Positions 54,401 to 62,081 of a stretch of DNA of 64,000 bases are shown here, piece by piece. Within the stretch, counting starts at the first letter, position 1, and each line of letters begins with the position of its first letter. The DNA is from Natronogracilivirga saccharolytica (GTDB lineage Bacteria; Bacteroidota; Rhodothermia; Balneolales; Natronogracilivirgulaceae). A program made the position numbers and the translations under genes. The stretch spans positions 62,001 to 126,000 of the forward strand of contig NZ_JAFIDN010000001.1 in NCBI RefSeq assembly GCF_017921895.1, given 5' to 3'. Below the pieces are notes generated by a model. The model was not told the origin of the DNA. It saw nothing but the letters and a program-made list of their open reading frames with translations, and made no database searches.

Positions 54401-55211
54401 GACTGACATTCATTCCCGCACCGAATTCCCGGGCCTTGTTCCCGGAAATAATGATATTTACCATTTCCAAATGGCCGGCATCGGTTATGTGGATTCCGCC
54501 GCCCCAACCGCCTGCATAATTGTCGGTCACTGTGATATTTCTGAAGACAGGCCCGCTGCCGGAACCGTTCCGGCTTTTGCCGGAGTGAAAAATTCCTCCG
54601 CCCTTGTTTCGGGGCATCCCCAGCTGATCTTCACCCTGTAAATCGGCATGCCCTCCGCGGATGGTAAATCCATCCAGAACTGCCCCGCTGTCAAGCTCTT
54701 TTGTATCAGGATGATAAATAACCCGCAGAACATTATCTGACCGGTTGACAGAGAAATCCCCCGGAGTATCATCCTGGTTCAGGTCACCGCTGAGTATGGT
54801 TTCATTGGCACTGAAGTCCCGGTCACGGAGATCGAATGTTGCAGGATCTTCTATTCCCTCGAAACCGCCGTATATCCGGACGCCCTTGCCCAGCTGGAAC
54901 GTCTTGTACCGGGAATCATCTCCTCCTGCTTTCCTTTCCGGAAGATAGGTGCCGGCGGCAACCCATATTTCCGATCCTTCAGAGGCGGCATCCAGTGCAT
55001 CCTGAAGTGACGTCATTGCATTCTGCCAGCTGTCACCGGTACCGGTTCCTGTGGCCTGAAGATCCACGAATATGCGGTTGATGCTTTCCTGCTGGCTGTA
55101 CCGTGCATCTGCATCAGCTATCTGACCAAACAAGGCAATAGCACAAAATACCACCACGTACATCAGTACCATTGCTAATCTGTCAGACCGGTATTTAGCC
55201 ACTATGGACAT
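51489..55211 (-). CDS. Large beta-helix surface protein with T9SS tail, candidate adhesin
   Basis: 1240 aa, signal segment about residues 12-36. Residues about 47-480 form a right-handed parallel beta-helix of the choice-of-anchor-Q type (RIFVDLQATGTGTGDSWQNA, IWVAAGTYLPE, LDGFTIRGG, repeated NxxxGGG turns). A long beta-sandwich-rich middle follows, with a Gly/Ser-rich loop near residue 900. The C-terminus is a T9SS sorting domain (LKQNYPNPFNPATTITF, MGRKVAVLADGMYERG). It sits among chaperone-usher-like subunit genes but has no subunit-type tail, so it should use T9SS instead. Role as an adhesin is inferred. Confidence 0.85.
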   Translation of the reverse strand: MSIVAKYRSDRLAMVLMYVVVFCAIALFGQIADADARYSQQESINRIFVDLQATGTGTGDSWQNAMTSLQDALDAASEGSEIWVAAGTYLPERKAGGDDSRYKTFQLGKGVRIYGGFEGIEDPATFDLRDRDFSANETILSGDLNQDDTPGDFSVNRSDNVLRVIYHPDTKELDSGAVLDGFTIRGGHADLQGEDQLGMPRNKGGGIFHSGKSRNGSGSGPVFRNITVTDNYAGGWGGGIHITDAGHLEMVNIIISGNKAREFGAGMNVSQSELLMVNGLITGNKLSGSDASGGGARFSDIADGLQATLINVTVSGNYSSGDAGGLIHVTGSESGTDKGELKILNSIILGNKAEDGDHDLIAKGPLTKMIVDYSAYSASVSRDGATIFSTNPKMGISASDIFMQHIDPLADNTPNSDGNYRLTEGAPVIDSGINEPFESGGIAEHITRDLDGNIRIQDGTDDGEAVVDMGAYEFPGIEIVVYYSRQSGKWQSADSWTLDASHEGDPADTPPQRNDKVEIAADHVIRLEDNVENDQRISLKNTGALETGIHYLKGSGSFVLEAGGKLKIGSGDGITLSENAGAVRMAARSFSTRAHYVYNGQVPQETGSGLPVYTATFTIDNPQGVEVTSDLVTTENLLLLEGVLTIRSGNNLVANDKTIPDKNAGSLRFLRNISGSKGWRLVSSPVETEFSDFTRGPDFEDNGKRIVTQGFAGSDYPDQMPNILYFKEDTPGDTVTTNMGWRTLHSEQDKLVPGRGYFVYVFDGAGGLSGDGVGSERDDKLPFEISASGQENEPFDSPFGDDDNYFEFDVSYTARKMNSDDQGWNLIGNPFGATLDWDADGWVKNDMHRAVYIWDPSGNNGRGEYRYWNGITGNTGSGGGSGDGSATFSELEKGKIAPFQAFWVKAESEDAELKVSADAKTTGGRFLGKQVPPGALAQNSDKGSSSLSENEAEVMDLQLEHSESDSRAQAQLMFSGLGSVGKDMYDTYRLIPLSDDHVSLFSYRGDGTQLSVNSLPDQFEESAKIPVDAFGVSSGMPLNGEAKLYWNIPGNLSDNHSVWLVDRKTGERVNMREQSAYDFILESSQHLKSKKADLGSQVEIRKGGSAGTADVMKEVNRPGKPLQLKRSAGKNDSRFYIDIQLLNKAEESEESVPDGITLKQNYPNPFNPATTITFGVREESHVRLVIYDVMGRKVAVLADGMYERGMHELIWDAGRVASGTYIYRLVAGNEVRSRKMMLVK

Positions 55212-55425
55212 CAGTTCTTTTTCCTGAACTCTTTCAGACGTGATTTTGATTGCTGTTAATTACCCGAATAATAAGGATTAATGACCGTGATAATCAGTTA
55301 GAATTGATTAATCATACTTCGGCCCGGCTTCAGCAACCTGAAACTCAGTCAATCAGGATGGGAATATCAACAGTGGATAAGCGCCGGTCTCTTTTGGATT
55401 TGTGCGGTCAGCAGATGCGCAACAT

Positions 55426-55935
55426 TCAATAATGCTCTGCTCTTACGGTGTATGTGGCCGAGAAGTTACCCTCATCATAACCGTTTAAATCAATCATTCC
55501 GTACAAATCAACAAACTGAACTGACCTGTAGGTGTCTCTGCCATTTTCAGTAAACTCAACAAGCCGCTCTGCTCCGTTAAGCTCAACCTGTGAATTTTCA
55601 GAAACATCATTGCTTAGACTGATCTGAGGGGTAAAAGTAACAGAACGGCCATTTCCATCATTAAGCTCGTTCCCGCCTGTGACAGATATCGACATATGCG
55701 ATTCGGGGTGCGACGAAATCATGAATCTTGCCCCTTCTTCACTTGATATTTTCAGTTTGTCCCCCGGATTGCCGGCCAGCTCCCTGACAAACCCTCTCTC
55801 GACCTGAATAAGTGATGGCTCAACGGCTTCAACACTTACATTCATTACTGCTGATGCACTCCCGCCACCATTGGCATTCAGTGTTCCCGGGTGCCATATC
55901 ACTGCCAGTAATAATATCGTCAATAACCCTTTCAT
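55426..55935 (-). CDS. DUF4402-like surface subunit, first gene of the fibre locus
   Basis: 169 aa from the ATG at 55935; a TTG further upstream is less likely. Signal peptide 1-21 ending near ..LNANG. The mature part has ASAVMNVSVEAVEPSLIQVERG and ends NFSATYTVRAEHY, in line with the other subunit C-termini. It is separated from the beta-helix gene by 214 bp and preceded by a long A/T-rich region with a 15-bp inverted repeat. Confidence 0.72.
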   Translation of the reverse strand: MKGLLTILLLAVIWHPGTLNANGGGSASAVMNVSVEAVEPSLIQVERGFVRELAGNPGDKLKISSEEGARFMISSHPESHMSISVTGGNELNDGNGRSVTFTPQISLSNDVSENSQVELNGAERLVEFTENGRDTYRSVQFVDLYGMIDLNGYDEGNFSATYTVRAEHY

Positions 55936-56235
55936 AATGAGTGCATTAGCCACGACCAGCAAGGATGAATCCGAATATATTAGAAAAAATTAATATTTAC
56001 CATTATAAATTAAGATTTTTTAATAATAGTTCCGCTACTTTTATCTGTGCCGCTTCAATAAGTCCGGAAGCTACTCTCATTATCGGAGCTTTATTAATAT
56101 CTCTTAATTATATAATCTTAATAAAGCTCCGACTGATGGCATAATTACATCAAGTTGTTTCAGGCAGGCGGTAAAACATGGAAACAACTAATATCTCGTA
56201 AATAGTCCTATGAGCTGCACGGTCAGATGCCGCTG
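55936..56235. promoter_or_regulatory. Region upstream of the fibre locus with a perfect 15-bp inverted repeat
   Basis: This 300-bp gap between the accD stop and the first subunit gene is A/T-rich. TCGGAGCTTTATTAA at 56083-56097 is exactly inverted at 56118-56132 after a 20-nt spacer. No T-run follows on the minus strand, so a simple accD terminator is not evident. It may be an operator or leader hairpin for the fibre locus. No gene was recognised. Confidence 0.55.
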
Positions 56236-57084
56236 TTACTTCATATCATGCGCCAGTATTTTGAGCAGACGGGAAAGGCGCCGTTTCATTTTATTCCGGG
56301 AAACAATAAAGTCAAGAAAACCATGCTCAAGCAGATACTCCGAGGTTTGAAACCCATCGGGTAAATCGCGTCCGATGGTTTGCCGGATGACTCTGGGTCC
56401 GGCAAAGCCGATCAGTGCTCCGGGTTCCGCAATATTGAAATCTCCAAGCATGGCAAAACTGGCCGTTACCCCCCCGGTGGTTGGGTTAGTCATAACCGAT
56501 ATGTAAGGCACTTTTTCTTCATGCAGAAGGCCAAGCTTGGCGGATGTTTTCGCCATTTGCATGAGACTGAGCACACTCTCCATCATGCGGGCGCCTCCGG
56601 ACTGTGAAATAATTATCAGAGGTTTCTTTTTTTCTCTTGCATGATCAATTGCCAGACCAATGCGCTCTCCAACAACCGATCCCATGCTGCCACCAATAAA
56701 ACGGAAATCCATACAGGCTACAACAACATTCTTTTCGCGCAGTTTTCCCGTTCCAACCCTGACAGCGTCACTCAATCCGGTCTTCTTCTGGGTATCTTTC
56801 AAACGCTTGTTGTACTTCTTGCGGTCTTCAAAAGCAAGCGGATCGACGGGCTGAATGTGTTGACCGAGCTCACTGTACTTGCCACCGTCAAAAAGCAAAT
56901 GAAAGTACTCCTCACTGCCGATTGGGAAATGATAGCCGCTCACCGGATCGACCCAGCAGTTTTCCTCCAGCTCACGCCGGTGAATGGTCTCACCTGTGGC
57001 GGGAACCTTCACCCATATACCTTCAGGCATCTCTTTCGGAGATTTGGTAACTATATTGATTCCTTTTCGTTCGAACCAGCTCAT
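56236..57084 (-). CDS. accD: Acetyl-CoA carboxylase carboxyltransferase beta subunit, zinc-ribbon cysteines absent
   Basis: 282 aa. The crotonase-like core is intact (MDFRFIGGSMGSVVGERIGLA, ISQSGGARMMES, NPTTGGVTASFAMLGD, GALIGFAGPRVIRQTIG). The N-terminus is homologous to the zinc ribbon of AccD, but the four cysteines are replaced (VKVPATGE and VDPVSGYHF where CPxC pairs are usual). Some Bacteroidota AccD proteins share this loss. It transfers the carboxyl group from biotin to acetyl-CoA for fatty acid synthesis, with AccA encoded elsewhere. Confidence 0.95.
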   Translation of the reverse strand: MSWFERKGINIVTKSPKEMPEGIWVKVPATGETIHRRELEENCWVDPVSGYHFPIGSEEYFHLLFDGGKYSELGQHIQPVDPLAFEDRKKYNKRLKDTQKKTGLSDAVRVGTGKLREKNVVVACMDFRFIGGSMGSVVGERIGLAIDHAREKKKPLIIISQSGGARMMESVLSLMQMAKTSAKLGLLHEEKVPYISVMTNPTTGGVTASFAMLGDFNIAEPGALIGFAGPRVIRQTIGRDLPDGFQTSEYLLEHGFLDFIVSRNKMKRRLSRLLKILAHDMK

Positions 57085-57305
57085 ATTTTCGATTGTTTCA
57101 AGTCAGTTTATCAGGCCCATTATCATTTCCCGGTCCGGGTGGAACAAGAATGGTGATCAACAAGATACGTCAGAGTGTCCCGGCGATTCAAGCAGCCCTG
57201 ATTCAGCTCTTCTCGTAAACACTGAAATCCGGTGACACCGACTCCAATAATACGGTTCCTGGAAATTTGTTGCGAATATTTGGGTCATTTTCTTTAGCCG
57301 GACCA

Positions 57306-58418
57306 TCAGAATCCCTGTTTATTCTGGTAAAGCAGGGGTATTGTCATATTTTCCATTACCTCGTAAATGCGGTCATTTCTTTCAGCAGCCCTGGATTCCG
57401 GATTACTTGTAAATACTGCAAGAGCATCAAGGTCCGGAAGCACAAAAAGGTACTGCCCTCCGTAACCCCAGGCAAACCAGCTTTCATATCCCTGAAATTC
57501 ATTTCTCCACCAAAGCAACCCGTAGTCGTGATCCCGGTAGTTGTAACTTGTATCATCGAAATAGACAGTAAATGATTCCTCTAACCAGTCCGGCGGAATA
57601 ACAGACTTTCCTTCAAAACTTCCGCCTTCGAGATACAACCTTCCGAATTTCAGCAAAGCCTCAGGGCTGACCGACATATTGTTGCCTCCGAAATAATAGC
57701 CGGAGGGATCACGGTCCCATCCTTTAATATTCTGATTTATCGGATCAAACAAATAGGTTTGGGCAAATCTGCGGGCACTCATACCCGATGCCGCAGCCAA
57801 TACCACGGACAGCAGATGGGTGTCACCCGTACTGTAGCGCATGTGTTCACCGGGATTATGATTCAGCGGCCCGTTCAGTTTATGGGCAACCCAGTCATTT
57901 GAATTGACCCAGGAACCGTAATTACGGAAGCTTGTGGATTCCAAACCACTGGACATGGTCAGCAAATGGCGGATGGTTATTGCAGATTTTTCAGGCTCAT
58001 CGAGATTCTCAAAATACCCGGGGATGTATTTTTCCACCCGGTCATCCGGCGAGTTGATGTAGCCTTCTTCAATGGCAATTCCGATCAGAGCTGACATTAT
58101 GCTTTTGGAGGCAGACTTGATATTGACTGCGCTGTCCGGACCCATAGTTCCGGAAAAGTACTTGACAACCTTTTGTCCGTTCTGAAACAGGATAAAGGAA
58201 GTGATTCCCGGAATTTCAGCTGCCTCAGAAGCCAGCTCATCCGGCAGGATTTCTCTGAAGTTGTGCGGGGTTCTACCGGTCAGCTCTCCGGTTTCCTCAT
58301 TTTTCGTACCGGATTCCGTTGCGTCAGAAATGGAGCTGTCCTCAATTTCGCCATTTGTATTGCAACCGTAGCACAGAGCCAAAACCAGAACCGCATACCT
58401 CACTGCCATTGTTGCCAT
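57306..58418 (-). CDS. Beta-lactamase-family (class C-like) serine hydrolase, lipoprotein
   Basis: 370 aa with a lipoprotein-like signal (LALCYGC, cysteine about residue 19). The active-site SxxK is SASK in NIKSASKSIMSALIG. The second motif reads RYSTGD where YxN is usual, and the third WGYGGQ where K/HTG is usual, closer to the NylB-type hydrolases than to true class C beta-lactamases. Substrate is unknown. No antibiotic role is supported. Confidence 0.85.
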   Translation of the reverse strand: MATMAVRYAVLVLALCYGCNTNGEIEDSSISDATESGTKNEETGELTGRTPHNFREILPDELASEAAEIPGITSFILFQNGQKVVKYFSGTMGPDSAVNIKSASKSIMSALIGIAIEEGYINSPDDRVEKYIPGYFENLDEPEKSAITIRHLLTMSSGLESTSFRNYGSWVNSNDWVAHKLNGPLNHNPGEHMRYSTGDTHLLSVVLAAASGMSARRFAQTYLFDPINQNIKGWDRDPSGYYFGGNNMSVSPEALLKFGRLYLEGGSFEGKSVIPPDWLEESFTVYFDDTSYNYRDHDYGLLWWRNEFQGYESWFAWGYGGQYLFVLPDLDALAVFTSNPESRAAERNDRIYEVMENMTIPLLYQNKQGF

Positions 58419-58521
58419 AGGATCGGAATAATGTATTAAGGAAAACTCTGTTTTAACTTGTTAACAAAGCCGGCGGGACTCAAATTCCGATCAGAAGACA
58501 GCCGGTGCCGGTAATCCCCCC

Positions 58522-59280
58522 CTATGAATAATAATGCGGTTCAAATGAGGCAGGATCAACCATTTTCACAAGCGACTCAAAGACAGATGCACCCGCATGT
58601 TCTTTTAGGGCGAAATCCCTGAATTGAGGAGAATCCATGAAATAGAAATAATTCCGGGCAGATATCACCTCCAGATCATTCAAATAAGGAAGCAGCTTTC
58701 CCTTGCCCTGCTGTGAATCAATAAGTTGTTCCATTCTGTCCAGACCGGTGCCGAAAAAGTTCGGATTCTCAATGCAAACGGGGAGCAGTTCATCAAGAGA
58801 TCGCGCCTCTGCAGTGTTTTCAGGAGTTATCCCGTCAGAAGAAACCTTCCAGGACTGGTGATACAGGTGGTTGCGTCTCGCATCAATAACGGTGTGGACG
58901 GTCAGCGGGTCGGTTTGTCTGAAGTCACCGTCATCAGAAAAGTGGCGGCACCAGACGCCTGCCGCTATTCCCGCAAGGGTATTACATGCAAAAAGAGGAA
59001 TATCAAGGTCAAACAACAGCCCCTTGACAGCGCTGCTTGCTACCCTGAGTCCTGTAAAAGAACCGGGACCCGAACTGATCAGCACCCCGCCCAGATCACC
59101 CGCCCGGAGCTTTCCCCGGTCGAGCAGACTCTGTATGAAAACAAATGTCCAATCTGAATGCACGCCCTTTCCTTCGGTGCGTTCCTCGAATACGTTTCCG
59201 TCCGGAAGCCTCATGGAAACGGAGCAGACTGGCGTAGCTGTTTCTATGGCCAGAACCGGTTTATTTAAATCAAACTGCAT
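58522..59280 (-). CDS. tsaB: tRNA threonylcarbamoyladenosine synthesis protein TsaB
   Basis: 252 aa from the ATG at 59280 (MQFDLNKPVLAIETAT); codons further upstream have no family similarity. The ASKHA-fold hallmarks are LAIETATPVCSVSM and VLISSGPGSFTGLRVASSAVKGL. It supports TsaD in making t6A37 of ANN-decoding tRNAs. The upstream ABC permease genes are on the same strand across a 201-bp gap. Confidence 0.93.
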   Translation of the reverse strand: MQFDLNKPVLAIETATPVCSVSMRLPDGNVFEERTEGKGVHSDWTFVFIQSLLDRGKLRAGDLGGVLISSGPGSFTGLRVASSAVKGLLFDLDIPLFACNTLAGIAAGVWCRHFSDDGDFRQTDPLTVHTVIDARRNHLYHQSWKVSSDGITPENTAEARSLDELLPVCIENPNFFGTGLDRMEQLIDSQQGKGKLLPYLNDLEVISARNYFYFMDSPQFRDFALKEHAGASVFESLVKMVDPASFEPHYYS

Positions 59281-59481
59281 GATTTTACAGTGTGGGGACT
59301 CTGGGATTGAATGTAAACAACACCCTTTGGTTGCTACCTCTGGTGAAGTTTCAGCAACAAAGACCGACCTACAATAAGAACACTTCCGGAAGGAAGCAAT
59401 AACGGATGCCAATCCTGTTTCCAATCCCCGGCTCCGGCCCGTAAACATCAGGTCACAGAATGTTCGCCAAGGCTGTTTACG

Positions 59482-60723
59482 TCATTCATAGCGAAGTGAT
59501 TCGACCGGATTGACCAGTGCGGCACGCCTTGCCGGAAAAACACCGGCAGCCAGACCGATTACTGTGAGGACACCACTTGTCATAGCCATGGATTCCAGGG
59601 AAATCACCGGATTACCGAGAAACGCGGCGACATCCCCTTCCAGGTTAAGACTTTGCACTCCCAGTATGAGTCCGGCAGAAAAAAGCACACCAATGACACC
59701 CCCGATCAGACAAATGAACAGTGCTTCAAATATAAACTGCGAAATAATGTGCTTGTTTTTTGCCCCGATCGCCTTTTTAACTCCGATTTCGCGTGTTCGT
59801 TCCTTAACAACCACATACATAATATTGGCTACACCGACGCCGGCAATAAGCAGTGTAAAAAAGCCCACAATGAAAAGGAATATTTTGACACCGGTACTTA
59901 CCTGATTCTGCACTCTTTCCGCCTCAATGAAGTCCCATACTCCGATTGCCTGCTCATCATCTGCATGAAACCGGTACTTGCGTGCCATTATCTCCCTGAC
60001 TCTGCTCTCCACACGCTGCTGATAAGCCGGGTCTGCCGGCCTGATGAGTATGGATCCGAGCTGGCCCGGGTTGTAAATCTGCCGGAAGGTAGTATGCGGT
60101 ATGACAGCTCGTCTGGCATCCGGTCCGTGACTCATGGCCATCTGCATTTTTTCCTGCATCACCCCTATGACAGTAAAGGTGTTATTGTCAATCATAATGT
60201 TGCTTCCGACCGCATCCCCTTCCGGAAAAAGCTGAGATGCGATTTCATCACCCAGAAAAACCACACGCCTCCGCTCGTTTACGTCGCGCTGGTTGATAAA
60301 CCGGCCACCGGCCACCGGATACATCGACCGCATTTCATCAAAACCGGCATCCACACCTTCCATATGCGTATTGGTATTCTCGAAATCAGAACGCAACCCG
60401 ACACTTCGTCCGTACTGGGCAGAAACAATTTCAATTTCAGGAACCGAACGCCTCAGCAGTTCGATATCATCCTCATGAAAACGAATACGCCGGCCAACAT
60501 CCAGGCCTTCAAAAGACTTGCTGGTCTGATTGCCGTAAAACATCATGACCTGATTGCCCCCGCCTCTCAAACCTTCCATCATTCGCTGGCTGAGTCCTTC
60601 ACCGAATGCCAGCAGGGTAATTACAGCGATGGTTCCCCAGCAGATTGCAATTATGGTGAGTCCGGTACGGAGTTTCTGTTTCCGTATATCCTGTAAAAAT
60701 TCGCTGACAAGATTGCCTATCAT
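59482..60723 (-). CDS. MacB/FtsX-type ABC transporter permease
   Basis: 413 aa with an N-terminal helix (LRTGLTIIAICWGTIAVITLLAFGEGL), a large periplasmic MacB_PCD domain (FLGDEIASQLFPEGDAVGSNIMIDN, FTVIGVMQEKM) and three C-terminal helices with the FtsX block VKERTREIGVKKAIGAKN. No ATPase domain is fused. It is 9 bp downstream of a paralogous permease gene. Confidence 0.92.
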   Translation of the reverse strand: MIGNLVSEFLQDIRKQKLRTGLTIIAICWGTIAVITLLAFGEGLSQRMMEGLRGGGNQVMMFYGNQTSKSFEGLDVGRRIRFHEDDIELLRRSVPEIEIVSAQYGRSVGLRSDFENTNTHMEGVDAGFDEMRSMYPVAGGRFINQRDVNERRRVVFLGDEIASQLFPEGDAVGSNIMIDNNTFTVIGVMQEKMQMAMSHGPDARRAVIPHTTFRQIYNPGQLGSILIRPADPAYQQRVESRVREIMARKYRFHADDEQAIGVWDFIEAERVQNQVSTGVKIFLFIVGFFTLLIAGVGVANIMYVVVKERTREIGVKKAIGAKNKHIISQFIFEALFICLIGGVIGVLFSAGLILGVQSLNLEGDVAAFLGNPVISLESMAMTSGVLTVIGLAAGVFPARRAALVNPVESLRYE

Positions 60724-60732
60724 GGTATTCTC

Positions 60733-61953
60733 TTATTTAAGACATTCAATTACATTCAGGCGTGAGGCGCGGAAAGCCGGCATCCAGCCTGCCGCAAGAC
60801 CGATGACGGTCAGCACGGCGAAAGCAACCAGTCCGACTCCGGGAGTGAACTGGGGTGTACCCACAAACTCCTTGATCGGGATAAACTGCATGGCCCCGAC
60901 AATGCCCCATCCGATCAGATAGCCTGCCAGTGCCCCGATTCCGATCAGCAAAAATGTTTCGCCGAAAAAGTGTGAGAGGATGGAGCTGCGTCTGGCACCT
61001 ACCGACCGTCGTATTCCGATTTCCTTCATGCGTTCCTGGACGGCAACAAACATGATGTTGGCCACTCCGATGCCGCCGACAGCAAGTGTCACAAACCCGA
61101 TAACTCCCATGAATATGTTGAATCCGAGAAAAAAGTAGGTGATAAAAGACCAGAATTCACCGGTATCCCATATGAGGATGGAGTCCGTGTCTTCGGGGTC
61201 AAACCGGTGGCGGTGTGCCATGTGTTTCTCAATGGCGTTTTTAACATGTGTACTGTACCTGGGATCCTCAACCTGAAGCACGATATTGTTGAGGATATCC
61301 GTACCGAAAAGAGTGGAAAAGGTGGTCATCGGAATAAAAGCCCGGTCTTGATCACGCTGGTTATACGATGAGTTCTGAGATTTTGGCTGCATCACCCCGA
61401 TTACCGTGAAGGGCGTGTGATTCACATAAACCTTCTGACCAATGGCATCTTCATCGTCAAAAAGCAGCTCCTTGAGCTTGTCACCGAGAAAAATAACCCT
61501 GCGCTGTTCCCGGAGATCACGATCATTGATCCATCGGCCGCCTTCCTGTGCAAATATATTCCGCATTTTTCCGTAATTCTCAGGTATACCGGTCAGGTGC
61601 GGTGAGTTGCGCCGGTCACCGCGGCGGAGCTCGGATGCAGATGTCGTATATTCCGGGGCGATTTCCGATATCTGCGGAATATTCTGCTTGAGGCTCCAGG
61701 CATCACTTTCGCGAAAGCGAATCTGCCTGCCGATACCGTACCCCTGATATGGTTTGGTTGTCTGTGAACCGAAGACAAGCATGATTTCATCACCCATGCC
61801 CCGCATGTTGAGCGTCATCTGATCGCGGAAACCCATTCCGAATGCCAGAAGAATGATCAAAGTCGCCGTACCCCAGACAATTCCGAACAGCGTCATGAAT
61901 GTCCTGAGACGCTGATTTTTTATCATCTGGAAAAAGTCCTTGAAAAAACTCAT
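60733..61953 (-). CDS. MacB/FtsX-type ABC transporter permease, paralog of the next gene
   Basis: 406 aa with the same plan: LRTFMTLFGIVWGTATLIILLAFGMG, periplasmic MacB_PCD domain (FLGDKLKELLFDDEDAIG, FTVIGVMQPKS) and FtsX C-terminal helices (VQERMKEIGIRRSVGAR). It probably pairs with its paralog to form a heterodimeric exporter with the MacA-like adaptor 128 bp upstream. A dedicated ATPase gene is missing from this cluster. Confidence 0.92.
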   Translation of the reverse strand: MSFFKDFFQMIKNQRLRTFMTLFGIVWGTATLIILLAFGMGFRDQMTLNMRGMGDEIMLVFGSQTTKPYQGYGIGRQIRFRESDAWSLKQNIPQISEIAPEYTTSASELRRGDRRNSPHLTGIPENYGKMRNIFAQEGGRWINDRDLREQRRVIFLGDKLKELLFDDEDAIGQKVYVNHTPFTVIGVMQPKSQNSSYNQRDQDRAFIPMTTFSTLFGTDILNNIVLQVEDPRYSTHVKNAIEKHMAHRHRFDPEDTDSILIWDTGEFWSFITYFFLGFNIFMGVIGFVTLAVGGIGVANIMFVAVQERMKEIGIRRSVGARRSSILSHFFGETFLLIGIGALAGYLIGWGIVGAMQFIPIKEFVGTPQFTPGVGLVAFAVLTVIGLAAGWMPAFRASRLNVIECLK

Positions 61954-62081
61954 GTTAACGGGATATTGGTATTATTGTGAACTGAAACCGTGGTAATGTG
62001 AATGACATACTTTTCTCCTGCAATGTATCCGTGACCGAATTCCGGCATTACTGCATCGTACCCGATCCGGGCCTTGCTGCA

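Noticed and set aside
56083-56132. Invertible promoter for phase variation
   Set aside because: The inverted repeats are only 20 bases apart, far too close for a promoter segment between recombination sites, and no recombinase gene is nearby.
59653-60696. 347-aa open frame opposite the MacB-type permease gene
   Set aside because: It is fully antisense to a gene with clear FtsX/MacB motifs and has no recognisable family features; the minus-strand gene explains the conservation.
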